Part shown: in pieces, positions 53,247-62,119 of the stretch | Numbering within the stretch: position 1 is the stretch's first letter | How the letters are laid out: each line of letters begins with the position of its first letter | Source: Staphylococcus sp. IVB6240 | GTDB lineage: Bacteria; Bacillota; Bacilli; Staphylococcales; Staphylococcaceae | DNA length: 64,000 bases | Assembly: GCF_025558425.1 (NCBI RefSeq) | Contig: NZ_CP094718.1 | Span: forward strand, 1,116,001-1,180,000 | Direction of reading: 5' to 3' | Translations under genes and position numbers: made by a program | Notes under the pieces: model-generated | Told to the model about the DNA's origin: nothing | Seen by the model: only the letters and a program-made list of their open reading frames with translations | The model's database searches: none

Positions 53247-53846
53247 ATGGCTTTCGAATTACCAAAATTACCTTATGCATATGATGCATTAGAACCACAC
53301 TTTGACAAAGAGACTATGGAGATTCACCATACAAAACATCATAACACGTATGTAACTAAGTTAAATGTTGCAGTAGAAGGTACTGAGTTTGAAAACAAAT
53401 CAATTGAAGATCTTGTAGCAAACTTAAACGATGTACCAGAAGAAAAACGTACTGCTGTTCGTAATAATGGTGGCGGTCATTTAAATCACTCATTATTCTG
53501 GCAATTATTAACACCTAACTCAGAAGAAAAAGGTGAAGTGGTTGAAAAAATCACAGAAAAATGGGGTAGCTTAGATAGCTTCAAACAAGAATTTGCTGAC
53601 AAAGCAGCAGCTCGCTTTGGTTCAGGTTGGGCTTGGCTCGTTGTAGACAATGGAGAATTAGCAATTGTCACTACGCCAAACCAAGATAACCCAGTAACTG
53701 ACGGCAAATCACCATTACTAGGTCTTGATGTTTGGGAACATGCTTACTACCTTAAATATCAAAACAAACGTCCAGATTACATCAATGCATTCTGGAGCGT
53801 TGTAAACTGGGAAAAAGTAGACGAATTATATCAAGCAGCTAAATAA
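53247..53846 (+). CDS. sodA: Superoxide dismutase (manganese type)
   Basis: Dismutates superoxide. Seen: [10 protein letters not shown] and [10 protein letters not shown] (His ligands), GSGWAWLV, and [16 protein letters not shown] with the Asp and His ligands; 199 aa. The two residues before the ligand Asp are Gly-Leu, as in Mn-preferring S. aureus SodA and unlike cambialistic SodM. TAGGAGGATG precedes the ATG. Confidence 0.96.
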   Translation: MAFELPKLPYAYDALEPHFDKETMEIHHTKHHNTYVTKLNVAVEGTEFENKSIEDLVANLNDVPEEKRTAVRNNGGGHLNHSLFWQLLTPNSEEKGEVVEKITEKWGSLDSFKQEFADKAAARFGSGWAWLVVDNGELAIVTTPNQDNPVTDGKSPLLGLDVWEHAYYLKYQNKRPDYINAFWSVVNWEKVDELYQAAK

Positions 53847-53869
53847 TTTTGATATATTTGATAGAGCGT

Positions 53870-53901
53870 GTAATTCATTGTAATTACACGCTTTTTTACG
53901 T
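53870..53901 (+). terminator. Terminator after sodA
   Basis: GCGTGTAATT pairs with AATTACACGC, then six T residues. Confidence 0.93.
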
Positions 53902-54113
53902 TGCTTTATTGATAGTCATTTGAAGTCTATGATCCTACATATAAATGAAAAAGTTAAATTCCTTTATGAGGTATTTCTTCTATTGTAATTAAAGCTATGA
54001 ACCCATATCATTTTAAATAACAAAATTCTTTTACTTTTTCTGAAAAAATATTAGCCAAATAAGGAAATATCATATATCATTTTAAGAAGAAAACGTGCGA
54101 ATTGAGGTAGATT

Positions 54114-56165
54114 GTGTTGTTAAAACGTTTAAAGGAAAGAACAAACGATGAAAAAATGCGCAATCAAATGAATAAACGTATTAATTTCATCTTTGGTGTT
54201 ATCATTTTTGCCTTTGTTGCAATTGTATTAAGGCTCGGCTACCTTCAAATTGCGCAAGGCTCACATTATAATCAAATGATTCGAGAGAGTGAAAATGTTA
54301 CAGTCAATGAATCCGTTCCTCGAGGAAGAATCTTAGATCGTAATGGTCATATTATCGTGGATAATGCCTCAAAAAAAGCGATTACCTATACACGAGGTAA
54401 AAAGACGGATCAACAAGAAATCCTAGGCACTGCAAAGAAACTAGCCAAATTAATTGAGATGGATACTGATAAAATAACAGATCGTGATAAAAAAGACTTT
54501 TGGATTACATTGCATCCTGAAACAGCTCAAAAACGTATGAAAAAGGAACTCGATCTTTATAAAAATGGAGATATTTCACAAGAAGATTACGATCAACAAT
54601 TGCGAGATAAAATCACAGATACAGATATTAAGACGTTAAGCAATCATGATTTACAAGTACTCGCGATTTATCGTGAAATGATGCAAGGAAGTACGTTAAG
54701 CCCAAGAACCATCAAAAATGAAAAGGTAAGTGATAAAGAGTTTGCGACAGTTTCACAACAGCTTTCTAACTTACCAGGTATTAATACCACAATGGATTGG
54801 GACCGTAAATATCCATATGGTGATTCACTGAGAGGTATTTTAGGAAGTGTATCAACACCTGAAGAAGGCTTGCCGAAAGAATTAACAAACTATTACTTAT
54901 CAAAAGGCTACTCACGTAATGATAGAGTAGGTAAAGGGTATTTAGAGTATCAATACGAAAGCATATTACGTGGGAAAAAGAAAGAAATGCGTTATACAAC
55001 GGATAAATCTGGTGCAATTATTGATTCCGAAGTTGTGAATAAAGGTTCCAGAGGGGACGACCTCATCTTAACGATTGATATGGAATTACAACAAAAAGCT
55101 GAAGAGTATCTTGAAAAGCATATTAGCAAACTACGCGCACAAGGCGCAACAAACATGGATTCAGCATTGCTCGTTGTTCAAGATCCTAATAATGGTGATA
55201 TTTTGGCACTTGCGGGCCGTCAAATTGACACAGATGGGTCATTAACAGATTTTGATATCGGTACATTTACGACACAATATACTGTCGGATCTTCAGTCAA
55301 AGGGGGTACCTTGCTGGCTGGCTATCAAAATAATGTGATTCAACCTGGGGATGTGCTCACTGACGAACCTTTAACGTTCCAAGGTGGGCTTACAAAGCGT
55401 TCATACTTCAATAAAAACGGCAGTCGTGTTATAGATGATACGCAAGCACTTATGCATTCATCAAACGTATACATGTTTAAAACAGCGTTAAAAATTGCAG
55501 GTGTTGATTTTTATCAAGGAATGTCTCTTCCAGATGATATTACTGAAGCCGGTAAGAAGTTACGTAAAGGGTTGAACCAAGTCGGTCTTGGCGTTAAAAC
55601 AGGGATTGATTTGCCTAATGAAGTACAAGGCCAAATTGAACCATTAAATGACAACCCAGGAAACTATTTAGATTTAGCAATCGGTCAATATGATACGTAT
55701 ACGCCATTACAATTGGCACAATACGTTTCTACAATTGCGAATGATGGTGATCGTATTCAATCTCACATTGGTAAAGAAATTCGAAAAGCAACTAACGATG
55801 ACTCAATTGGACCTGTTAAGCATAAAATATCAGGTAAAGTACTCAATCATGTGAATAATACACCTGAACAAATAGAACAAGTACAAACTGGTTTCGACAT
55901 GGCATTTAATAAACCACAAGGTACTGGGTATAATAGCTTCAAAGATACAGTTGTACGTTCTGCTGGTAAGACAGGAACAGCTGAGGTATTCCAAGATGGC
56001 CAACCACGTGTTAACTCAACGTATATTGGCTATGCGCCGGCAGATGATCCAAAGCTTGCATTTTCAATTGTTTACACAAATCAACCTGTTCCAGAACCAT
56101 GGTTACCAGGTGGAGACCTAGGTAGAGATATTATTAACTATTATTTTAGTAATAAGAACTCCTAA
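54114..56165 (+). CDS. pbpC: Penicillin-binding protein 3 (class B transpeptidase)
   Basis: Septal/sidewall peptidoglycan transpeptidase. Seen: one membrane segment (about residues 24-45), the dimerisation domain with VPRGRILDRNGHI, and the transpeptidase domain with SSVK (in YTVGSSVKGG), SSN (HSSNVYMF) and KTGTAE motifs; 683 aa. Start codon is GTG 54114 or TTG 54117 behind GAGGT (54104-54108); the second matches my memory of the S. aureus N terminus MLKRLKE. Both lack an ATG. Confidence 0.93.
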   Translation: MLLKRLKERTNDEKMRNQMNKRINFIFGVIIFAFVAIVLRLGYLQIAQGSHYNQMIRESENVTVNESVPRGRILDRNGHIIVDNASKKAITYTRGKKTDQQEILGTAKKLAKLIEMDTDKITDRDKKDFWITLHPETAQKRMKKELDLYKNGDISQEDYDQQLRDKITDTDIKTLSNHDLQVLAIYREMMQGSTLSPRTIKNEKVSDKEFATVSQQLSNLPGINTTMDWDRKYPYGDSLRGILGSVSTPEEGLPKELTNYYLSKGYSRNDRVGKGYLEYQYESILRGKKKEMRYTTDKSGAIIDSEVVNKGSRGDDLILTIDMELQQKAEEYLEKHISKLRAQGATNMDSALLVVQDPNNGDILALAGRQIDTDGSLTDFDIGTFTTQYTVGSSVKGGTLLAGYQNNVIQPGDVLTDEPLTFQGGLTKRSYFNKNGSRVIDDTQALMHSSNVYMFKTALKIAGVDFYQGMSLPDDITEAGKKLRKGLNQVGLGVKTGIDLPNEVQGQIEPLNDNPGNYLDLAIGQYDTYTPLQLAQYVSTIANDGDRIQSHIGKEIRKATNDDSIGPVKHKISGKVLNHVNNTPEQIEQVQTGFDMAFNKPQGTGYNSFKDTVVRSAGKTGTAEVFQDGQPRVNSTYIGYAPADDPKLAFSIVYTNQPVPEPWLPGGDLGRDIINYYFSNKNS

Positions 56166-56177
56166 AATAAATAAACA

Positions 56178-56224
56178 AGAAGCGGATATATTCTCAATTA
56201 GAGTATTGTCCGCTTCTTCTTTAA
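56178..56224 (+). terminator. Terminator after pbp3
   Basis: AGAAGCGGA pairs with TCCGCTTCT over an AT-rich internal stem, then TCTTT. Confidence 0.8.
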
Positions 56225-56342
56225 CTCATAAAGATTGTTTTCAAAATATGTTAACTACGATATTAAATTAATACTTTTCAATTTAACAATAAAATGATAT
56301 GATTATAAAGTCGTATTTTGAAGAAAGATTAGGAGGGGTAAT

Positions 56343-56492
56343 ATGCGCGTAAACGTAACGCTTGCATGTACAGAATGTGGAGACCGTAACTATATCTCTA
56401 CTAAAAACAAACGTACGAACCCAGAACGTATCGAAATGAAAAAATTCTGTGCACGTGAAAACAAACAAACTTTACACCGTGAAACAAAATAA
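56343..56492 (+). CDS. rpmG: 50S ribosomal protein L33
   Basis: 49 aa, [17 protein letters not shown] at the start and HRETK at the end. One CxxC (CTEC) is present, but the second pair is reduced to a single Cys (FCAREN). This is a form with an incomplete zinc ribbon, such as is made under zinc limitation in other bacteria. AGGAGGGG lies before the ATG. Own terminator follows. Confidence 0.95.
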   Translation: MRVNVTLACTECGDRNYISTKNKRTNPERIEMKKFCARENKQTLHRETK

Positions 56493-56501
56493 TTTAATCT
56501 T

Positions 56502-56536
56502 GGGCTAGAACATTGGATGTGTTCTGGTCCTTTTTT
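56502..56536 (+). terminator. Terminator after rpmG
   Basis: GGGCTAGAACA pairs with TGTTCTGGTCC (G-U pairs), then six T residues. Confidence 0.9.
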
Positions 56537-56590
56537 GTGGACGTAAAATACTAAAACTCTTCTCTGGATTTGAAATAAAACTAAATAAAA

Positions 56591-56620
56591 TTGTAAATAT
56601 AGTTATAGTTGTATTATAAT
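56591..56620 (+). promoter_or_regulatory. Promoter of the 32-residue gene
   Basis: TTGTAA, 18-base spacer, TATAAT. Confidence 0.6.
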
Positions 56621-56683
56621 AATTTTGAAGCAATCATAGCATGATACTTCAGTATTAAAACTTATAAATGAAAGAAGGTTTAT

Positions 56684-56782
56684 ATGATGACAAAGAAAAC
56701 AGCTTCTATTTCTGGACGTGTCGTAGAAACAACAGAAGGTAAAATCAAAGGTACTGTAAAAGATACAACGCCAAAAAAATAA
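56684..56782 (+). CDS. Small protein of unknown function, 32 residues
   Basis: Reads MMTKKTASISGRVVETTEG followed by KIKGTVKDTTPKK, then TAA. AAGAAGG lies 5 bases before ATG 56684 (ATG 56687 also possible). It has its own promoter and its own terminator, which makes it a convincing monocistronic gene although it is very short. The protein is basic, Thr/Lys-rich, with two Gly-separated beta-prone stretches; no signal peptide or membrane segment. Not assigned to a family. Confidence 0.65.
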   Translation: MMTKKTASISGRVVETTEGKIKGTVKDTTPKK

Positions 56783-56790
56783 TTTTTGTT

Positions 56791-56834
56791 AACCCAGCGT
56801 GGTCGTGAGATATCATGATTATCGTTGGGTTTTT
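56791..56834 (+). terminator. Terminator of the 32-residue gene
   Basis: AACCCAGCG pairs with CGTTGGGTT around an inner TCGTGA/TCATGA stem, then T run. Confidence 0.85.
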
Positions 56835-56940
56835 ACTTACCAATAGGAATTGTCTATAACCACTGCCATTGATAACTGCGATATTCATGACACTTTAACA
56901 ATACCACGTTATAATGGAAATAAGATGGGAGGAATATGAT

Positions 56941-57480
56941 ATGTCTAAAAAAACAATCAGACAACATATTTTGAAGCAAATGAAACATCTTAGTTCAGAG
57001 CAAAAAAAATTAGCAGATCAATGGTTATTTAATGAATTGATTGAACACGAGCTTTACCAGAAAGCAACTAAAATTGGCATAGTATTGTCCATGCCACATG
57101 AAGTAAATACTGACCCGATGATTCAACACATGCTTGAAGATGATAAACAAGTTTTTGTCCCTTCAATGAACTACAAAAATAAGACAATGGATTTTCAACA
57201 ACTGACAGATTTATCGATTGTTGATTATGATGAAAAAGGCATACGTTATATCACAGAAGACACACAAATATACAACAATTTAGACTTAGTGATTGTACCC
57301 GGTGTTGCATTTAATGAAGAAGGTTATCGCATTGGATATGGTGGAGGCTATTTTGATCGTTATTTAAATACATATGACGTACAAAACATCAGTTTAATTT
57401 ATGATATTCAGTTATGTGATAATATTCCGATTGAATCACATGACTTTCGTGTAGAACATCTTATCATTGCAAAAACTTGA
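56941..57480 (+). CDS. 5-formyltetrahydrofolate cyclo-ligase
   Basis: Converts 5-formyl-THF to 5,10-methenyl-THF using ATP. Seen: the N-terminal basic helix SKKTIRQHILKQMKHL, VLSMPHEVNTDPMI, and the family signature VPGVAFNEEGYRIGYGGGYFDRYL; 179 aa. Start ATG 56941 lies behind GGGAGGAA; codons upstream from 56914 cover the ribosome binding site. Confidence 0.95.
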   Translation: MSKKTIRQHILKQMKHLSSEQKKLADQWLFNELIEHELYQKATKIGIVLSMPHEVNTDPMIQHMLEDDKQVFVPSMNYKNKTMDFQQLTDLSIVDYDEKGIRYITEDTQIYNNLDLVIVPGVAFNEEGYRIGYGGGYFDRYLNTYDVQNISLIYDIQLCDNIPIESHDFRVEHLIIAKT

Positions 57481-57497
57481 GAGCACCGGAGGAAATT

Positions 57498-58937
57498 ATG
57501 TTAGACGAAAAAGATTTTTGGAAATCAAGCTACATATGGATACGTTATTTTGGTTATTCATGTGTGCATTATGATAAAGACAGGCAGGAAGTCTGGCTTG
57601 TTAATAAAAAGAAACAGCACGTTGTGATATTTAAACAAGGTGAATATACAACGCAATCACTCGAATTTGATAAAGATCGTATTTTAGAACATCAACAACA
57701 AATTAATGCGTTTTTAAGTATCGATGTCAAACGCTATGATATTTATTTCTTAACTGAAAAACCTTTCAATCAAGCAACATTAAATGTGAAAGAACCGATA
57801 CTAGTAAAATTCCATTCAATACAAGATTTAAAACGTCTTAATAAACACATTTCTCATCCAATTGCGAAAGGACATCTTTCTAAACAAGATAATCACGCAA
57901 CGGACTATTTTAAAAAACGTGTATTGAATCAGAGTCCTATTGAAAAAGGCATGTATACTTTTACTCCTGCAACATTTAGCTTGATTGCAGTAACTGTCCT
58001 CATTTGGGTGTGGGCGCGATTTTTTGCGCCACATCACACAGATATTGAGATTATTGACTTAGGTGCACTTGCACATTTTAATGTTGTACATGGAGATTGG
58101 TATCGCTTAATTTCTTCTATGTTTTTACACTTAGATATTGAACACCTATTGCTCAATATGATGTCACTTTATATTTTTGGGAAATTAGTAGAATCTTATA
58201 CAAGTTCTTTAAAAATGTTAGGAATATACTTTTTATCCGGATTTATTGGCAACATTTTAACACTTGCTTTTAATACAGATAGCTTATCGATTGGAGCAAG
58301 TGGCGCTATATTTGGTTTACTAGGCGCACTCATTGCACTATTAATGATTAGTCAGCACTACAATCGCAAAACTGTATTCCAATTACTGGTAGCTGCTATT
58401 ATTATGGCAGTGATTTCAATCTTTATGCGCAATGTAAATATTATTGCTCATTTAGGAGGTCTACTTGGTGGCGCACTTGCTGTATATTTAGGTTATTACT
58501 ACGGTTCATTTAAGAAAAAGTTTTATTGGCTAATAGGTGTGACGGTTCTTATCATTTTAATTTTGGTTGTCAAAATTTTTATGACTCCAAGTGAAAATAT
58601 TTATAATCAAATCATTCAAGACGAAATGCAAAAGAGACATTATACGCAAGCAGAGGAAATGATTGAACAAACGATTAGTAGAAATTATGCTGATGATATG
58701 ACTTATTATTTATCAGGTATGGTGATGGCTGCTCAAAAATCAAAAGCTGAGGCGATTGCTGAATGGGAACATGGCTTAGAGATGTTTCCTAATTCTGTAC
58801 AATTGAATTATGTTATGGCAATTTCAAATCGTTCACTAGGTGATCAAAAGACAGCGAGAAAATATATTCGTAAAGCAGCTGAACTTTCACCACAAAATGA
58901 AAGTGTGAAAATCTTAAAACGAGAGTTGGAAGATTAA
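57498..58937 (+). CDS. Rhomboid family intramembrane serine protease (YqgP/GluP type)
   Basis: Membrane protease of 479 aa. Seen: a soluble N-terminal domain (about 1-155), a rhomboid core of seven membrane segments with HLDIEHLLLNMMSL, the catalytic Ser in IGASGAIFGLLGAL and catalytic His in IIAHLGGLLGG, and a C-terminal TPR-like region (about 380-479). GGAGGAAA lies before the ATG. Starts the block continuing through yqgQ and glcK. Confidence 0.93.
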   Translation: MLDEKDFWKSSYIWIRYFGYSCVHYDKDRQEVWLVNKKKQHVVIFKQGEYTTQSLEFDKDRILEHQQQINAFLSIDVKRYDIYFLTEKPFNQATLNVKEPILVKFHSIQDLKRLNKHISHPIAKGHLSKQDNHATDYFKKRVLNQSPIEKGMYTFTPATFSLIAVTVLIWVWARFFAPHHTDIEIIDLGALAHFNVVHGDWYRLISSMFLHLDIEHLLLNMMSLYIFGKLVESYTSSLKMLGIYFLSGFIGNILTLAFNTDSLSIGASGAIFGLLGALIALLMISQHYNRKTVFQLLVAAIIMAVISIFMRNVNIIAHLGGLLGGALAVYLGYYYGSFKKKFYWLIGVTVLIILILVVKIFMTPSENIYNQIIQDEMQKRHYTQAEEMIEQTISRNYADDMTYYLSGMVMAAQKSKAEAIAEWEHGLEMFPNSVQLNYVMAISNRSLGDQKTARKYIRKAAELSPQNESVKILKRELED

Positions 58938-58938
58938 T

Positions 58939-59142
58939 ATGGAAACGAAACTGAATACATTTTATGATGTTCAACAATTATTAAAGAAATTTGGATTTAT
59001 TATTTATTTTGATGATAAGGCGGATATGTTAGAAATGATTGAACAAGAACTAAAATCATTATTTAAACATCAGCTCATTACTAGTGAGGAATTTTTTCAA
59101 TCCCGTCATATTATTAATGAGAGAAGGTTAAATCGCTTATGA
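58939..59142 (+). CDS. DUF910 family protein YqgQ
   Basis: 67 aa of unknown function, always next to glucokinase in Firmicutes. Seen: helical, [18 protein letters not shown] and a dibasic C terminus. It begins 1 base after the rhomboid gene and overlaps glcK by 4 bases. Confidence 0.9.
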   Translation: METKLNTFYDVQQLLKKFGFIIYFDDKADMLEMIEQELKSLFKHQLITSEEFFQSRHIINERRLNRL

Positions 59143-60119
59143 CAGGTAAGATTATTTTTGCTGCTGATATTGGTGGTACAACATGTAAGTTAGGCATTTT
59201 TGATGCGCAATTGCAACTGATAAAAAAATGGTCTATTCATACTGACACATCAGATGAAACAGGATTTCAATTATTAAATCAAGTATACAATGCTTTAATT
59301 GAACAATCTAAAGTGTTAAATTATGAAATAGATGATGTGATTGGAATCGGCATCGGTGTGCCGGGACCTGTTGATTTTGAATCAGGCATTGTAAATGGTG
59401 CTGTTAATCTTAATTGGCCAGGGAAGGTGCATGTATCAAAAATCATGAAAGACCTTTCCGGATTACCAGTATTTGTTGATAATGATGCCAATGTGGCGGC
59501 TTTAGGTGAGAAACATAAAGGTGCCGGTCAAAATCATTCTGAAGTTGCAATTATTACACTAGGTACAGGTGTTGGTGGCGGTATTATTTCAAATGGTAAG
59601 ATTGTTCATGGACATAATGGTTCGGGTGCCGAAATTGGCCATATACGTGTTGACCATGATCAGCGTTTCAACTGTAACTGTGGCCATGCAGGGTGTGTAG
59701 AGACAGTGGCATCTGCAACAGGTGTTGTCAATCTCGTTCATTATTATCATCCACAGTTATCCATACAATCTAGTTTACGACCATTGATTAAAAATGATCA
59801 CATCACTGCAAAAGACGTTTTTGACGCAGCAAAGCAAGGGGATATTTTTGCTCTTTTTATTGTTGAAAGAGTGGCAAACTATCTTGCATATTTAGCAAGT
59901 ATTTTAAGTGTAACAGTCAATCCTAAATATATTATTTTAGGTGGTGGTATGGCAGGAGCTGGCCATATCTTAATAGAAAATATAAAGACAGCTTATCAAC
60001 AACTCGCTTTTACACCGTCTCAAGCCAATACTGAAATTGTACCGGCTTTATTAGGCAATGATGCAGGTATCGTTGGTGCAGCTGGACTTATAAAAACATA
60101 TCTTATGGAAGAGGAGTAG
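59139..60119 (+). CDS. glcK: Glucokinase (ROK family)
   Basis: Phosphorylates glucose with ATP. Seen: ATP motif [14 protein letters not shown] at the N terminus, [36 protein letters not shown], and the ROK zinc signature [24 protein letters not shown] (split over 59633-59702); 326 aa. Staphylococcal GlcK is the main enzyme for free glucose. Confidence 0.95.
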   Translation: MTGKIIFAADIGGTTCKLGIFDAQLQLIKKWSIHTDTSDETGFQLLNQVYNALIEQSKVLNYEIDDVIGIGIGVPGPVDFESGIVNGAVNLNWPGKVHVSKIMKDLSGLPVFVDNDANVAALGEKHKGAGQNHSEVAIITLGTGVGGGIISNGKIVHGHNGSGAEIGHIRVDHDQRFNCNCGHAGCVETVASATGVVNLVHYYHPQLSIQSSLRPLIKNDHITAKDVFDAAKQGDIFALFIVERVANYLAYLASILSVTVNPKYIILGGGMAGAGHILIENIKTAYQQLAFTPSQANTEIVPALLGNDAGIVGAAGLIKTYLMEEE

Positions 60120-60125
60120 ATAGAA

Positions 60126-60437
60126 ATGGCAATTGTAGATGTTGTAGTAATACCAGTAGGAACAGAAGGACCAAGCGTCAGTAAATATATCGCAGAAATC
60201 CAAACAAAACTTGAAGAATTTAAACAAGAAGGTAAAATTAACTATCAATTAACACCAATGAATACTTTAATTGAAGGTGACTTAAAAGATTTACTAGAAG
60301 TGATTCAAGTTATTCATGAACTACCATTTAATAAAGGCTTAGACCGTGTTTGCACAAATATTCGAATTGATGATCGTCGTGATATCGAACGCGAAATGAA
60401 TGATAAATTGGCATCTGTACAAAAACATTTAAAATAA
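60126..60437 (+). CDS. Thiamine-binding-type protein (MTH1187/YqgV family)
   Basis: 103 aa with the ferredoxin-like fold of the family; some members bind thiamine-like ligands. Seen: VDVVVIPVGTEGPSVSKYIAEIQ and GLDRVCTNIRIDDRRD. GAGGAG lies before the ATG, 6 bases after glcK. Confidence 0.85.
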   Translation: MAIVDVVVIPVGTEGPSVSKYIAEIQTKLEEFKQEGKINYQLTPMNTLIEGDLKDLLEVIQVIHELPFNKGLDRVCTNIRIDDRRDIEREMNDKLASVQKHLK

Positions 60438-60465
60438 TTCTTTAACTTCGATTGGAGTCAAAAGC

Positions 60466-61089
60466 ATGAAATTATCATATTTAACATTAGGCTGGGTTGA
60501 AACAAATGCATATTTTGTCGAAAATGACACAGAGCTTTTATTGGTAGATCCAGCAGGGGAACCAGAAAAGATACTAGAGAAAATAGCCTCAATTGGTAAA
60601 CCATTAATTGGCATTTTACTAACACATGCACATTTTGATCATATTGCTGCTTTAGACGATATTTTAGCGAAATATAATGTGCCAGTATATATTCATCCAG
60701 AGGAAACAGATTTTCTAGTAGATGCCCAAAAAAATGGATCAGCAAAGTTCGCTGCGCATGGATTACCTATTATAACAAGTCAAGCACATCCTAATTTATT
60801 AGAAGAAGGGCCATTTGAAATTGGTCAGTTCAATATCGATGTCTTGCATACACCGGGACATTCTCCTGGTAGCTTGTCATTTGTATTCGAATCCTTTGCG
60901 ATTGTAGGAGATACATTATTTAACAATGGTATTGGACGTACAGACTTATATCGTGGTGATTATGAAACACTTGTTGATTCAATCAAAGATAAATTGTTTG
61001 AACTTGATGAAACGTTACCACTTTATCCAGGTCATGGCCCATCCACAACAGTAGAAGCCGAATATATGAATCCATTTTTAAATGGCTAA
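60466..61089 (+). CDS. Metallo-beta-lactamase-fold hydrolase (YqgX type)
   Basis: Glyoxalase II-like MBL protein; substrate unproven. Seen: the metal motif THAHFDHIA (HxHxDH), HTPGHSPGS, VGDTLFNNGIGRTDL, and PGHGPSTT; 207 aa. Last gene before the comG operon; its terminator doubles as the comGA translation-start hairpin. Confidence 0.92.
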   Translation: MKLSYLTLGWVETNAYFVENDTELLLVDPAGEPEKILEKIASIGKPLIGILLTHAHFDHIAALDDILAKYNVPVYIHPEETDFLVDAQKNGSAKFAAHGLPIITSQAHPNLLEEGPFEIGQFNIDVLHTPGHSPGSLSFVFESFAIVGDTLFNNGIGRTDLYRGDYETLVDSIKDKLFELDETLPLYPGHGPSTTVEAEYMNPFLNG

Positions 61090-61104
61090 CTAAATAAGTA
61101 ATTC

Positions 61105-61144
61105 AATCACCTCTTACGTGTATAACAATAAGAGGTGATTTTTT
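61105..61144 (+). terminator. Terminator that contains the comGA ribosome binding site
   Basis: Perfect 12-bp stem AATCACCTCTTA (61105-61116)/TAAGAGGTGATT (61129-61140), then T residues to 61144. The comGA Shine-Dalgarno AGAGGTGA (61131-61138) lies wholly in the right arm and the ATG follows the T run at once. Confidence 0.9.
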
Positions 61145-62119
61145 ATGCAATTTCTATTGGATACAGTGATAAAGCATGCGATTACAGAAGGGGCATCAGA
61201 TATTCATTTTATTCCTTCTAATGAACAAGTAGAGGTGAATTTTCGAATTAAAGACCGATTAAGTTGTTACGACACATTAAATTCTGAGACGTATCAACGT
61301 TTACTGACGCTCCTAAAATTTCAAGCAGGATTAGATGTATCATCTAGGCATCGCGCACAAAGCGGACGCTATATTTATCAATTTAAAGAACTATACTACT
61401 TGCGTGTATCTACATTGCCTTTAAACTTAGGGACTGAAAGTTGTGTTGTGCGCATTACACCACAATAATTCCAAAACATATCACTCAAAGATACAGAGGA
61501 TATTTGTCGCTTGATGGAAAAGAAGCAAGGACTGATCTTATTCAGTGGGCCCACTGGTGCTGGAAAGAGCACACTTATGTATCAGATGGTACTTTATGCC
61601 AAACAAGCACTTAATCTAAATATCATCACGATTGAAGATCCGGTCGAACAGATTCTAAATGGCGTCACACAAATATCTGTAAATGAAAAAGCAGATATCA
61701 CATATAGTGCATCATTAAAAGCCATTTTACGTTGTGACCCAGACGTCATACTTATTGGGGAAATACGAGATGCCAGAATAGCCAAAGAAGTGATACAAGC
61801 GAGTTTAAGTGGTCATCTTGTTCTAACAACCATCCATGCAAATGATTGCCAAGGTGTACTGCTCAGATTATTAGAAATGGGCATTCCACAACAAGATATA
61901 CTTCAAGCCACCAATTTAATCGTCAATCAACGGCTTGTGACGACTGTAGATCAAAAAAGAGAACTTGTATATGAAACAATGTTACATTCAGACATTCAAC
62001 ATTTTTTAACGCATGATTTCCAACTTCCTGGAACATTTACAAGCTTGTCAGAAAAACTGAATTTATTAAATGATAAGGGGGTTATTGATGGAGCCACTCT
62101 TAGAAAGTATCAGAAGTAG
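61145..62119 (+). pseudogene. comGA: Competence traffic ATPase ComGA, interrupted by an in-frame stop
   Basis: PilT/GspE-type ATPase that drives pseudopilus assembly. The single frame is complete from ATG 61145 to the stop at 62119 except for TAA at 61466-61468 (codon 108, between PQ and FQNIS). Seen: N-terminal domain (1-107), Walker A GPTGAGKST, ITIEDPVEQ, Walker B ILIGEIRD, and the SGHLVLTTIHAND box. S. aureus has PQYFQ here as I remember, so one base change from TAT or TAC explains it. The ATPase half could restart at TTG 61511 or ATG 61514 behind AGAGGA. Sequencing error cannot be excluded. Confidence 0.88.

Noticed and set aside
61466..61468. Programmed stop-codon readthrough or recoding in comGA
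   Set aside because: The stop is TAA followed by T, a strong termination context, and no downstream structure stands out. A mutation or sequence error is simpler.
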